Source: CAWCAW01 sp963793645
GTDB lineage: Bacteria; Actinomycetota; Acidimicrobiia; Acidimicrobiales; UBA8190
Assembly: GCA_963793645.1 (NCBI GenBank)
Contig: CAWCAW010000003.1
Span: 310,001-374,000, forward strand
DNA length: 64,000 bases
Direction: 5' to 3'
Positions 37,001 through 45,152 of the stretch are shown in pieces. The position numbers and the translations under genes are program-made. The notes below the pieces were generated by a model. It was not told where the DNA came from, ran no database searches, and saw only the letters and a program-made list of their open reading frames with translations. The stretch's first letter is position 1. Every line of letters starts with the position of its first letter.

Positions 37001-38317
37001 GTGCAAGCTTGGTTGCAAATGGACCAAGCCAAGACCGCAAACGGGGCCGCTCCGGTGCCGGTACCTGCCCTCGCTCCTGAGCCCGTGCAGGTCCCTGCTC
37101 CCATGCCGACGCCGATGCCCGAGCCAGTACAGGTCCAGGCTCCGATGCCGATGCCTGAACCAGTGCAGGTCACCCCTCCCATGCCGATGCCCGAGCCGGT
37201 CCAGGTTCACGCCCCTGAGCCGGTCCAGGTTCACGCCCCTGAGCCGGTCCAGGTTCACGCCCCTGAGCCGGTCCAGGTTCACGCCCCCGAGCCGGTCCAG
37301 GTTCACGCCCCCGAGCCGGTCCAGGTTCACGCCCCCGAGCCGGTCCAGGTTCACGCCCCCGAGCCGGTCCAGGTTCACGCCCCCGAGCCGGTCCAGGTTC
37401 ACGCCCCCGAGCCGGTCCAGGTTCACGCCCCCGAGCCGGTGCAAGCACAGATATCTCCTCCACAGGCGGCGCCGGTGCCTATGCCGCCTCCGCCATCCGC
37501 AGGCCGCGTCGATATGCCGGCGCCGCTGTCAGCTCCGGTACCCACGGCCGCTGCTCCGATGCCCGTTGCACCGGTGCCCACGGCCGCACCGCCGATGCCC
37601 GTTCCAGCGGTACCGGTACCCATGGCCGCACCGCCGATCACGCCTGCTCCGATGCCGACCGCCGCTCCGCCACAGTCGCCGCGCGTCGAGATGCCACCGC
37701 CGCAGAGCGCGCCGGTCGAGATGGCGCCGCCGCCCACCGTGGCGCCCCCGAGCATTCGCGAGGCGCCCGTACTGCCTGTCCCCGAGCTTGTCTCGATGGA
37801 CCAACTCGGCCCTGTCGCCAACGGGTCGGACAAACCCCGAAGGTTCCGGCGTGCGCCGGACAAAACGCTCGAAATCGGGCCCGAGCCGGTAACGATGGAC
37901 CAGTTGGCCCCGGTCGAGAACGGGTCGGCCAAAGCTCGCCGGTTCCGCCACGCGCCGGACAAGGTGCCCGCTCCCGCCGCAGCGTCACTCCCTGAACCTG
38001 AACTCATTGCGACGACAGCGTCGCTGTCGGTCGGACCCGTCGGGCCTACTGCGGTGACGCGGGCCGAGCCCACCGGCGTCATTCCGGCCGTACCGGCCGC
38101 GCCGCGGGCCAAGAGAGCGTCGGCGCCAAGAGGGCAGAGGACGGGTGATCGGATGCGCGCGGCCGAGCGACTCGTTCGCAAGGTCGATCGAGACCAACCT
38201 GTCTACGTGCCCGATGGGCTGGCGCTCCTGCTGGCTCCGCTCAACGGCCAAGACGGTGGCAACGAAGCCGGTACAAACGGCTCGGTTGCATCTGAGGAAA
38301 CGCCCGAAAAAGCCTGA
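34016..38317 (+). CDS. MMPL/RND-family transporter with long Pro-rich C-terminal extension
   Basis: A 1,433-residue protein. Residues 1 to about 790 form an MMPL/RND exporter with two halves, each with one N-terminal helix, a large extracytoplasmic domain and a five-helix bundle (GMDYAIQMHSRIEEE lies in the first bundle and FTSLMLLRFIEERNRG in the second). Residues about 790-1433 are a Pro, Ala, Val and Glu-rich, probably disordered cytoplasmic tail, with ten EPVQVHAP repeats and repeated EPVTMDQLAPVENG-like and FRRAPDK motifs near the end. MMPL proteins export lipids or lipid-linked molecules; the tail is unusual and may bind partners. The GTG at 34016 follows GGGGGGA. Confidence 0.88.
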   Translation: MRRYWEWLGLNLGKRAGTVGVVGLLVTVALGFGITTLHFTTSNADYLNKTDPAYVDNLRYAGDFGGDPMATVFTMKPGTTIDDLFTPTNQRLFRSLDSRLKQDHWVYSEISPLDALSLSSSLLSSPTGNPFDTAAGQDLGHTLGEDPKPSGIAAREKYLGASLDALKKIPLDQQQLSNPAWVKFLAHETTGSIRIPLQAVLPNNGHALFAIFLQPNLNINQESAAAQTVLDIMGSAHFQNATTITTGVPAVLKVINSYLRGGILVLGGIAAAVMTLILLLTFRVRWRLLPFVIVAIGLVWGFGLVGYFGVPLTLATIAALPVLMGVGMDYAIQMHSRIEEEVVLDRAPHPVQSAARGLGPALLVVTLDAVFAFAGMWFAKVPDVRKLGSLLIIGIVAVCVCSIIATLAVLGIREYKSPTKAKDFSKGFLSRLTVRLGSLSPKVAVPAAFLALLVFFAGIAVEGKLQLQTNPIQWLNPNSQAIKNVVQLKNDSGSDQQLGALVTTTQPWSQKTVDWVSTMSRSLLAKYPNVLYQPTGAVNTLDEILTVPGSDFVEPTGTEVAQTYAKLSPAIQRTMATDGGHDLNILFRVRVDTLSSLVPVVNTLEHEHPPPGITVAPGGISIVGVGLLQNLAAARTLLTYLALLFVGVWLAVRLRSIVRSLLSLVPVLIAVGAVSLLAVAFNIKLSPLTAVAGPLVVAVCTEFTSLMLLRFIEERNRGYPPRQAMEVTASRTGRAFMVSGMTAFAGVAVVATSPMPLLGDFGIIVALNVGVALLSALVILPPILVWADDDKRQWVSRGMLRPIPEPIEFATAAAYPTPARAFTPEPVSVMQGAPSGAPVPEPVLVSSSAWQSAPPPTVGWTPEPVTIETPTTKRRPWGKVAVVPVPEPVSAAMPVAPAPLRLPDLAPPMPAVAAVGPAEAAPLSVAGAPAPLFVAGAPAAAAPPPSSPPLAGPPPVEPPVAAQLGPDAVRAEEPKVKRRFWSRAPEPVLADGPAPVQAWLQMDQAKTANGAAPVPVPALAPEPVQVPAPMPTPMPEPVQVQAPMPMPEPVQVTPPMPMPEPVQVHAPEPVQVHAPEPVQVHAPEPVQVHAPEPVQVHAPEPVQVHAPEPVQVHAPEPVQVHAPEPVQVHAPEPVQVHAPEPVQAQISPPQAAPVPMPPPPSAGRVDMPAPLSAPVPTAAAPMPVAPVPTAAPPMPVPAVPVPMAAPPITPAPMPTAAPPQSPRVEMPPPQSAPVEMAPPPTVAPPSIREAPVLPVPELVSMDQLGPVANGSDKPRRFRRAPDKTLEIGPEPVTMDQLAPVENGSAKARRFRHAPDKVPAPAAASLPEPELIATTASLSVGPVGPTAVTRAEPTGVIPAVPAAPRAKRASAPRGQRTGDRMRAAERLVRKVDRDQPVYVPDGLALLLAPLNGQDGGNEAGTNGSVASEETPEKA
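37193..37443 (+). repeat. 24-bp tandem repeat, ten units (EPVQVHAP)
   Basis: Ten in-frame 24-bp units plus a partial one, period start points at 37201, 37225 and so on to 37417, coding for EPVQVHAP. Units are almost identical; the first few have CCTGAG and the later ones CCCGAG, showing two expansion blocks. Upstream are looser EPVQV-containing relatives with MPMP spacers. Confidence 0.95.
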
Positions 38318-38327
38318 TTCGCTGATC

Positions 38328-38348
38328 CGATTGCCCTGATAGCAATCG
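38328..38348. promoter_or_regulatory. inverted repeat just upstream of cysD
   Basis: A 7-bp perfect inverted repeat CGATTGC/GCAATCG with a 7-base spacer, 10 bp before the cysD ATG. It could be an operator or a weak terminator of the MMPL gene; there is no T-run. Low confidence. Confidence 0.3.
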
Positions 38349-38358
38349 TGGCGCCCGT

Positions 38359-39273
38359 ATGCTTGTCATGGTGAGTGGGCTTACCCATCTGGAGCGGCTC
38401 GAGGCCGAGAGTCTCCAAATCATTCGCGAGGCCGTGTCCGAAAGCGAAAACCCGGTCATGCTGTACTCGATCGGCAAGGACAGCTCGGTCATGGTGCACC
38501 TGGCGCGCAAGGCCTTCTTCCCAGGCCATCCTCCGTTCCCCCTTCTGCACATCGACACCACGTGGAAGTTCAAGGAAATGATCGAGTTCCGCGATCGAAT
38601 CACGGCGGAACTCGACCTTGAGCTCATGGTGCACATAAACCCGGAAGCCCAAGCCCTGGGCATCAACCCCTTTACCCATGGTTCGGCCGTGCATACCGAC
38701 ATGTGGAAGACCCAAGGGCTGAAGCAGGCTCTCGACAAGAATCGCTTCGACCTCGCTTTCGGTGGCGCCCGACGTGACGAAGAAAAGTCCCGGGCCAAAG
38801 AGAGGGTCTTTTCGCTCCGCTCGGCTCAGCACCGCTGGGACCCCAGGCATCAGCGCCCTGAGCTCTGGCACTTGTACAACACGCGCAAGCACCCCGGTGA
38901 GAGCCTTCGTGTGTTCCCCTTGTCGAACTGGACCGAGCTCGACGTGTGGCTCTACATCCACAAGGAACACATACCCGTGGTTCCTCTGTACTTCGCCAAG
39001 GATCGCCCCATCGTCGAACGCGACGGCACATTGATCATGGTCGACGACGATCGAATGCCACTGCTGCCCGGCGAGAGGCCCAGCATGCGTTCTGTGAGGT
39101 TCCGAACACTGGGGTGCTATCCACTGTCGGGGGCCATTGACTCAAAAGCCGGCGACGTTGCTGCCGTCGTCGCCGAGATGCTCGGCACCAGCACATCGGA
39201 ACGCCAGGGACGCGTCATCGACCACGACGCGTCGGGTTCGATGGAGAAGAAGAAGCACGAAGGGTACTTCTGA
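38359..39273 (+). CDS. cysD: sulfate adenylyltransferase subunit 2
   Basis: The ATP-pyrophosphatase subunit of bacterial ATP sulfurylase, 304 residues, which with CysN makes APS from sulfate and ATP. The PP-loop reads YSIGKDSSVMVHLA near residues 36-49, with GGARRDEEKSRAKER further on and the conserved end GSMEKKKHEGYF. Length and motifs match the family throughout. An ATG at 38368 is an alternative start. It is coupled to cysNC by a TGATG overlap. Confidence 0.97.
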   Translation: MLVMVSGLTHLERLEAESLQIIREAVSESENPVMLYSIGKDSSVMVHLARKAFFPGHPPFPLLHIDTTWKFKEMIEFRDRITAELDLELMVHINPEAQALGINPFTHGSAVHTDMWKTQGLKQALDKNRFDLAFGGARRDEEKSRAKERVFSLRSAQHRWDPRHQRPELWHLYNTRKHPGESLRVFPLSNWTELDVWLYIHKEHIPVVPLYFAKDRPIVERDGTLIMVDDDRMPLLPGERPSMRSVRFRTLGCYPLSGAIDSKAGDVAAVVAEMLGTSTSERQGRVIDHDASGSMEKKKHEGYF

Positions 39274-41177
39274 TGACTCCCCCGCCTTCCGCCGTTGCCG
39301 CCTCGGATATTGATGCGTACCTCGAGCTCCACGAGCACAAGAGCCTTCTGCGTTTCCTCACCTGTGGCAGCGTCGATGACGGCAAGAGCACGCTTATCGG
39401 TCGCCTGCTGTATGACACCAATCTGATCCTCGAGGACCAGCTGGCCGCCTTGGAAGCAGATTCCAAGAAGCTTGGCACCCAAGGTGACAACCTCGACTTC
39501 GCCCTCCTTCTCGATGGCTTGCTGGCCGAGCGGGAGCAAAAGATCACCATCGATGTGGCGTACCGCTACTTCTCGACTGACAGGCGCACGTTCATCGTCG
39601 CCGACACCCCCGGTCATGAGCAGTACACCAGAAACATGGTGACGGGCGCCTCCACCGTGGATGCAGCTGTATTGCTCGTCGATGCCCGCCAAGGCGTGGT
39701 CGCCCAAACGCGGCGCCACTGCTACCTGGTGGCGCTGCTCGGCATCCGCCACGTTGTCCTGGCGGTCAACAAGCTCGACCTCATGGGTTACTCGCGCAGC
39801 CTCTTCGAGGAGATCGCCGAGAGTTACACCGAATTCGCTTCTCGCCTTGGACTCACGGACGTGGTGTGCGTCCCCATTTCGGCATTGCGGGGAGACAACA
39901 TCACCACGCGTAGCGAGCGGACGCCCTGGTACACGGGCCCCACCCTTCTTGGATTTCTCGAGACCGTCGAGGTGGAAGAGGCCGACGTGTCGGGCCCGTT
40001 GCGTCTGCCCGTGCAGCTCGTATTGCGCCCCAATCTGGACTTTCGCGGCTTCGGGGGGCAGATCGCCAGCGGGACGTTGCGCGTGGGCGACCCCGTGCAG
40101 GTGCTGCCTTCGGGCGCCGCCAGCGCCGTGGCTCGAATCGTCACCATGGACGGCGACAAAGACGAGGCCTTCGCCGGCGAGTCGGTCACTGTCACCCTCG
40201 TCGACCAGATCGACGTGAGCCGCGGGGGGGTGCTGTGCAGCCCGGACGATCCTGCCACCGTGGCGGATCAGTTCGAAGCGCACGTCGTGTGGTTCTCGGA
40301 GCACGAGATGCTCCCGGGACGGCCGTATCTCCTCAAGATCGGGACGAGGACGGTATCGGTGACGCTGTCGCGACCCAAGTACACAATCAATGTCGACACC
40401 CTCGAGCACGTGGCCGCCAACACCCTCGTTCTCAACGACATCGGCGTGTGCAACTTGCATCTCGACCAGCCCATCGCTTTCGACCCCTACGATCAGAACC
40501 GGGACATGGGCGGCTTCATAGTCATCGACCGCCTCACCAATGACACCGTTGGGGCCGGCATGTTGAGCTTTGCGCTCCGTCGGTCGCAAAACCTTTCGTG
40601 GCAAACCATCGACGTGACCAAGCCGGCGCGAGCCGCCATCAAGGGTCAACATCCGTGCATCGTCTGGTTCACCGGTCTGTCGGGGGCCGGGAAGTCAACC
40701 ATCGCCAACCTCCTCGAGCGCAAGCTCCATCTCATGGGTAAACACACCCACCTCCTCGATGGCGACAACCTCCGCCATGGCCTCAATCAAGATCTCGGGT
40801 TCACCGAGGCGGACCGGGTGGAGAACGTCCGACGCGTGGCCGAGGTGGCCCGGTTGATGGTGGACGCCGGCCTCATCGTTCTGGTCTCGTTTATCTCTCC
40901 CTTCGAAGCCGAGCGGCGCCTGGCCCGTGAGCTCGTCGACACGGGGGAGTTCTGTGAGGTCTTCGTGGACACCCCCCTCGCTGTCGCCGAGGAGCGCGAC
41001 ACCAAGGGCCTCTACCGCAAGGCCCGGCGAGGGGAACTCGTCAACTTCACGGGGATCGATTCCCCCTATGAGTCCCCAAGCGCCCCCGAAGTGCATTTGG
41101 ACACCACCGCGCACAGCGCCGAAGAGGCCGCCGACCTCGTCTTGGCAAGCCTGCGCACGCTGGGTGTTCTCGACTGA
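39273..41177 (+). CDS. cysNC: bifunctional sulfate adenylyltransferase subunit 1 / APS kinase
   Basis: A 634-residue fusion. The N-terminal CysN GTPase (about 1-440) has GSVDDGKST at 32-40, DTPGHEQY and NKLDL, the elongation-factor-like G motifs. The C-terminal CysC domain (about 450-634) has GLSGAGKST near 470, LDGDNLRHGLN and KGLYRKARRGE, the APS kinase motifs. Together with CysD it converts sulfate to PAPS. No reductase or cysteine-assimilation gene is next to it, so supply of PAPS to the sulfotransferases in this window is the likely purpose. Confidence 0.97.
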   Translation: MTPPPSAVAASDIDAYLELHEHKSLLRFLTCGSVDDGKSTLIGRLLYDTNLILEDQLAALEADSKKLGTQGDNLDFALLLDGLLAEREQKITIDVAYRYFSTDRRTFIVADTPGHEQYTRNMVTGASTVDAAVLLVDARQGVVAQTRRHCYLVALLGIRHVVLAVNKLDLMGYSRSLFEEIAESYTEFASRLGLTDVVCVPISALRGDNITTRSERTPWYTGPTLLGFLETVEVEEADVSGPLRLPVQLVLRPNLDFRGFGGQIASGTLRVGDPVQVLPSGAASAVARIVTMDGDKDEAFAGESVTVTLVDQIDVSRGGVLCSPDDPATVADQFEAHVVWFSEHEMLPGRPYLLKIGTRTVSVTLSRPKYTINVDTLEHVAANTLVLNDIGVCNLHLDQPIAFDPYDQNRDMGGFIVIDRLTNDTVGAGMLSFALRRSQNLSWQTIDVTKPARAAIKGQHPCIVWFTGLSGAGKSTIANLLERKLHLMGKHTHLLDGDNLRHGLNQDLGFTEADRVENVRRVAEVARLMVDAGLIVLVSFISPFEAERRLARELVDTGEFCEVFVDTPLAVAEERDTKGLYRKARRGELVNFTGIDSPYESPSAPEVHLDTTAHSAEEAADLVLASLRTLGVLD

Positions 41178-41231
41178 ATTTGATTGCTTCGATCACACGT
41201 TTCGGCCCGCCATCAGCTAATCTCAAGGACA

Positions 41232-41495
41232 ATGAAACCGATCAAGTGGGTTGTAGCGATACTGGCGATCGTGGGCCTGCTGGCCATCGTGGCCGCGGTC
41301 ATCTACTACTCCGTGCCGGCAGATTCCTTGCCGTCGTTCCTGGGGACGCTTCACCACGTCAAGGCTCACCGTCGCGAACGCGGTCGTGACGCCCTGGTGT
41401 TGGGCGTCGTCCTGCTGATCCTGGCCGCCATCGTCGGCTTGGTGGGACGTTCGCGCAACGTGTCGCAAGGGAGCGCTCAGCAGCAGGTGATCTGA
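41232..41495 (+). CDS. small two-helix membrane protein
   Basis: A protein of 87 residues with a hydrophobic helix at about 6-26 (VVAILAIVGLLAIVAAVIYY) and a second at about 57-74 (VLGVVLLILAAIVGLV), joined by a His/Arg-rich loop. The ATG at 41232 is chosen because AAGGA lies 2-7 bp upstream and the extra upstream residues are not membrane-like. It follows cysNC by 54 bp. Unknown function; nothing links it to sulfate beyond position. Confidence 0.65.
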   Translation: MKPIKWVVAILAIVGLLAIVAAVIYYSVPADSLPSFLGTLHHVKAHRRERGRDALVLGVVLLILAAIVGLVGRSRNVSQGSAQQQVI

Positions 41496-41707
41496 CCGGG
41501 CCGTCGCGTGGTCTGCGGCACGCCGTCGCGCGTCTGTTTCGTGCGTCACTGGCTCCCGCCGCATCTGTCCGGGGTATGACGCTGACGGCCCCGGTGCCCT
41601 CCTGCGTTGCGCCAGGAACATGGGTGAGAGCACGCCGCCGTGGGCTCGACGCCTCCGCATCTATGAGGACGGGTACGGCGTTCGCGTCACCTAGCGGTAC
41701 CTTCGCG
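41496..41707. other. intergenic gap, nothing recognised
   Basis: About 210 bp between the small membrane protein and the convergent S53 peptidase. No gene or clear hairpin is seen. Confidence 0.4.
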
Positions 41708-44095
41708 TCACCCCGAGGTGAAGGTAAAGCGCGCCTGGGAGACGGCCGGGCTCGTTCCGTACGATGCTGTCACCGACACCGCCACCGCTCCTGATCCGGC
41801 CGGAGCTACCACGGTCAGCCTGGTCCCTACCTTGTTGACGGTGAACGTCTTGACCGACGTGGACCCGAAGTTCACAGCGGTAACGCCTTGCAGACCATGG
41901 CCATGGATCGTCACCGTCGTTCCTTTGGCCCCAGCTGCCGGCCTGACCTTGGTAACCCTGGGCGCCACCGACCAATCGAAGGTGGCCGAATCGCTGGCCC
42001 CACTGTCAGATGACTTGGCGGTGACGACCACGACCGAGGTTCCTGAAGTGGTCGGGGCTCCGGAAACAAGACCCGACGAGCTCATGACAAGCCCCTTAGG
42101 AAGGTCCAGCGCGACGTAGGCCACGGACTGCCCGGCGGTGGAGTCCGTGGCGGTGACTTGAAGGCTCACACGTTGGCCGACGTCACTGCTCTGGTGCCCC
42201 GGGTTTCTCACCGAAACAGAATTGGCCGCACCCCCAGCGCACAGATCGGCCGGCAGCCGGGCGCCATTGGGCGTTCCCAATCCCGACGCCATGTCGTATC
42301 CCTTGGCGGCCGGGTACAGACCGTCGTTCTTTCCGGTCATGTCGTTGTTCCCGGTGGTGATGTCGTTGAACGCGGATGGGTCGGAAGCGGCCACCGAATA
42401 CAAGGTCGGGTTGGCGAACCCGACTGTCTTCCCCGCACAGCTGCTCGAGGCATTGGCGAGTGCCAGCAAGGAAGCCCACAGGGGTGCCGACAAGCTGGTG
42501 CCGCCCCAACTCCCCCACGAACCTCGGTAATAGAACACGTACGGGAACGGACCGGCCAAGGCGGAGACGTCCGGCGACTCACGGCAGTTCCCGCCCGTGT
42601 TGCCACACGGTGTACCCGAAGAGTCCGTGTTGATCACGTGCACGGAGTCAGCGGCGTCACTCTGATATGACGGCATGTCCCAGTCCGACGAGATCCCGCC
42701 GCCGCCCGCCCCGAAGGTGTTGCTCGGCCCGGTGTTCCACACTGTCTCCGTAGGAGGCGGACCCAAAGCGGTGATCTCGGTGCCGCCCACGCCGGTCACA
42801 TACGGCTGGCTCGAAGGGTCGTCGACGGCCAACGACGTCTTGGTCGGCGCACAGTCCTCCGATCCCTGGTCGCCGGCGGCGGCAACCACGGTCTGGCCTT
42901 GGGCGGCGGCCTCCTCGAAGAGCGCGTTCTCCGGATCGACCACGCCACTGCCCGCCTCGGACTCGCACAATCCCCACGACGTGGAGATCACCTTGGCGGC
43001 GTCTTGAGAGATGATGGCGTCGTAGGTGTCGTAGCTGCCGGCGTCGGTGTTCGGTCCTTCGTAGACGAGAATGCTGACGTCGGGGGCCAACCCCGAGATG
43101 TCCTCGATGTCGGCGGCCGCCTCACCCTGGCCTGATCCGGTCCCGGCTCCCCCGTCCACCTTTACGTACGTGACCGGAGTGCTCGCGTCGTAGCAGGCGT
43201 CATAGGCGGCGATGTCGGAGACCAGGTTCGGCTCGAACTCGACCAGGGCGACGCTCTGCCCCGATCCCAGGTCCCCGGCGCCGTAGGGGTTCGAAAATCC
43301 GTAGGCAGAGGCCAGCTGATCGGCGGTGTACGAGCCGTCGGCGTTGTCGGTGGCCTGCGCGCAGGGCTGGGGCCCGCCGGTGACCACGGCCGGGTGGAGT
43401 GCCGACGGGGCACCGCCACCGGACTCATCGCTCGAAGGATTCAGTTGGGCGGAGGACGTAGATACGTAGAGGTCATTGAGCCCGAGCACGCTTTGGATGT
43501 AGGGAGCCGCACTGGCCGCAATCAGCGCCGGCGCCGTGTTGGCATAGGCCACTCGGCCTCCGGGCAGCTGGTAGCGCGTGAACGAGGTGTCGAACGCGCG
43601 ACCAAGGGCCCCCGAGCTGGCTCGTACCGAGATGCTCAAGTGGTTGGCGCTCAGCTTCCCGCCCTGGAGGCCGGCCGCGGCCAGGGCTTGTCGGACCGCT
43701 TTGATGGCCTGATGGCTCGGTCCGAATCGTCGGGCGAACTGGGCCACGTCGAGGTAGTCCCGAAACAGCGGCGACTGGGGACTCGACACCTCCTGCGCAT
43801 AAGCCGCCAAGGCGGCGGGGTCAGCGGGCTCGAGCGCCACATCGATGGGGAGAACGCTGCTTCCCGCCAGCGCCGACAGGGCTTTGGAGCCGGCCGGGAG
43901 GCGTGGGGTGGCTCCCACCCGAGAGCTGTGGCCGTGGCCGGTGGCACGTCCATGACCGGCGGCGGCACCCGAGACGCCGGGAAGCACCACGGTCCCGATG
44001 GCGGCGGCAGCCACCATGCAGAACACCGCACGCGCCGGTCCGCGGCGCCATGGAGATGGACGCGAAGAGGCACGCCGGGCCGAGATTTCCCCCAC
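41708..44095 (-). CDS. secreted S53 (sedolisin/kumamolisin) peptidase
   Basis: A 795-residue acid-type serine-carboxyl peptidase. Residues 1-45 are a signal peptide with basic start and Ala-rich core; about 75-215 are the Pro-kumamolisin activation domain; about 235-620 the catalytic domain, with Glu325 and Asp329 in EAAADIEDI, oxyanion Asp409 in AAAGDQGSED and nucleophile Ser534 in GGTSLSAP. The calcium site DITTGNND is present. A C-terminal IPT/TIG-like beta domain (about 712-795) follows. All catalytic residues are intact. Start is a GTG at 44095. It digests protein outside the cell, best at low pH in studied relatives. Confidence 0.92.
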   Translation of the reverse strand: MGEISARRASSRPSPWRRGPARAVFCMVAAAAIGTVVLPGVSGAAAGHGRATGHGHSSRVGATPRLPAGSKALSALAGSSVLPIDVALEPADPAALAAYAQEVSSPQSPLFRDYLDVAQFARRFGPSHQAIKAVRQALAAAGLQGGKLSANHLSISVRASSGALGRAFDTSFTRYQLPGGRVAYANTAPALIAASAAPYIQSVLGLNDLYVSTSSAQLNPSSDESGGGAPSALHPAVVTGGPQPCAQATDNADGSYTADQLASAYGFSNPYGAGDLGSGQSVALVEFEPNLVSDIAAYDACYDASTPVTYVKVDGGAGTGSGQGEAAADIEDISGLAPDVSILVYEGPNTDAGSYDTYDAIISQDAAKVISTSWGLCESEAGSGVVDPENALFEEAAAQGQTVVAAAGDQGSEDCAPTKTSLAVDDPSSQPYVTGVGGTEITALGPPPTETVWNTGPSNTFGAGGGGISSDWDMPSYQSDAADSVHVINTDSSGTPCGNTGGNCRESPDVSALAGPFPYVFYYRGSWGSWGGTSLSAPLWASLLALANASSSCAGKTVGFANPTLYSVAASDPSAFNDITTGNNDMTGKNDGLYPAAKGYDMASGLGTPNGARLPADLCAGGAANSVSVRNPGHQSSDVGQRVSLQVTATDSTAGQSVAYVALDLPKGLVMSSSGLVSGAPTTSGTSVVVVTAKSSDSGASDSATFDWSVAPRVTKVRPAAGAKGTTVTIHGHGLQGVTAVNFGSTSVKTFTVNKVGTRLTVVAPAGSGAVAVSVTASYGTSPAVSQARFTFTSG

Positions 44096-44240
44096 TTTTA
44101 GGAACGCGATCTCACCTTCTTAAGCGAGAAACGAATGGGGAGCATCGTCAAATGTGACGAATTCCCCAGGCAACGCCCAGGATCTCGCCGAGTCGGCCCA
44201 GGTCCGGGCCCCGGGCGGCATTGTGGAAGGCTCACATCGA

Positions 44241-45122
44241 ATGAAAATCGGTGTCGTCTTCCCCCAGACGGAACTCGGAGGGGACGTAGGCGCGGTGCGT
44301 GCCTACGCCCAGAGGGTCGAAGAGCTCGGTTATCACCACCTGCTCGCCTACGACCATGTCGTAGGAGCTGACCCCGGCGTGCACCAGGGCTGGGACGGGC
44401 CTTACGACGTCCACTCCACGTTTCACGAGCCGCTCGTGCTCTTCGGCTACCTGGCCGCGGTGTGCTCCTTGGAGCTGGTCACCGGCATCCTCATCCTCCC
44501 CCAGCGTCAAAGCGCTCTGGTCGCCAAGCAAGCCGCCGAGGTCGACTTGCTCAGTGGCGGGCGCTTGCGACTGGGAGTCGGGCTGGGCTGGAACGCCGTC
44601 GAGTACGAGGCCCTCGGAAAGGACTTCACCAATCGCGGCGCGCGGGTGGAGGACCAGATCGAGCTCATGCGGCGGCTGTGGACCGAACCGAGCGTGACGT
44701 TCCACGGCGACCACGAGACGGTGATCGGGGCCGGCCTGGCGCCTCTGCCCATCCAGCGGCCGATCCCGGTGTGGTTCGGGGCCGCCTCACCGCCCGGCTA
44801 CCGACGGGCCGGCCGCCTCGGCGACGGGTGGTTCCCGTTGGTGCCTCCGGGGCCCAAGCTCGAGGCGGCCAAGGGGTTGGTCGACCAAGGCGCCCGGGCA
44901 GCGGGGCGCGATCCCGGGGCTCTCGGTCTCGAGGGCAGGGTCAACTGGGGCACCGGAGCAGCGGACTCGCTGGCCGACCACGCGCAGCGCTGGCGAGAAG
45001 CCGGGGCCACGCACCTGTCGGTGAACACCATGAGAGCCGGCCTCGAATCGGTCGACCGGCACCTGGCCGTGCTCGAGGTTGCCGCCGACGCCCTCGGCAT
45101 AGTGGGACAAGGGCAACGCTGA
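44241..45122 (+). CDS. LLM-class F420-dependent oxidoreductase
   Basis: A luciferase-like TIM-barrel oxidoreductase of about 293 residues. It starts MKIGVVFPQTELGG, has LLAYDHVVG, VTGILILPQRQ, GGRLRLGVGLGWN and PVWFGAASPPGYRR, all typical of actinobacterial F420-dependent LLM proteins. The frame is open to 44154, but the ATG at 44241 directly precedes the first beta strand. The substrate cannot be inferred. It is convergent with argS. Confidence 0.87.
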   Translation: MKIGVVFPQTELGGDVGAVRAYAQRVEELGYHHLLAYDHVVGADPGVHQGWDGPYDVHSTFHEPLVLFGYLAAVCSLELVTGILILPQRQSALVAKQAAEVDLLSGGRLRLGVGLGWNAVEYEALGKDFTNRGARVEDQIELMRRLWTEPSVTFHGDHETVIGAGLAPLPIQRPIPVWFGAASPPGYRRAGRLGDGWFPLVPPGPKLEAAKGLVDQGARAAGRDPGALGLEGRVNWGTGAADSLADHAQRWREAGATHLSVNTMRAGLESVDRHLAVLEVAADALGIVGQGQR

Positions 45123-45135
45123 CGCTCCTCGGACG

Positions 45136-45152
45136 AGGAGGCGCCGCCTCCT
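45136..45152. terminator. short hairpin between convergent genes
   Basis: AGGAGGC and GCCTCCT form a 7-bp stem with a 3-base loop, between the LLM gene and the argS stop. It could end transcription from both sides; no T-run. Confidence 0.35.

Noticed and set aside
37193..37443. Possible CRISPR array
   Set aside because: The 24-bp units abut without spacers and code in frame for EPVQVHAP; it is a coding minisatellite.
39117..40652. Leftward open frame of 511 codons
   Set aside because: Antisense to cysNC, whose motifs are certain.
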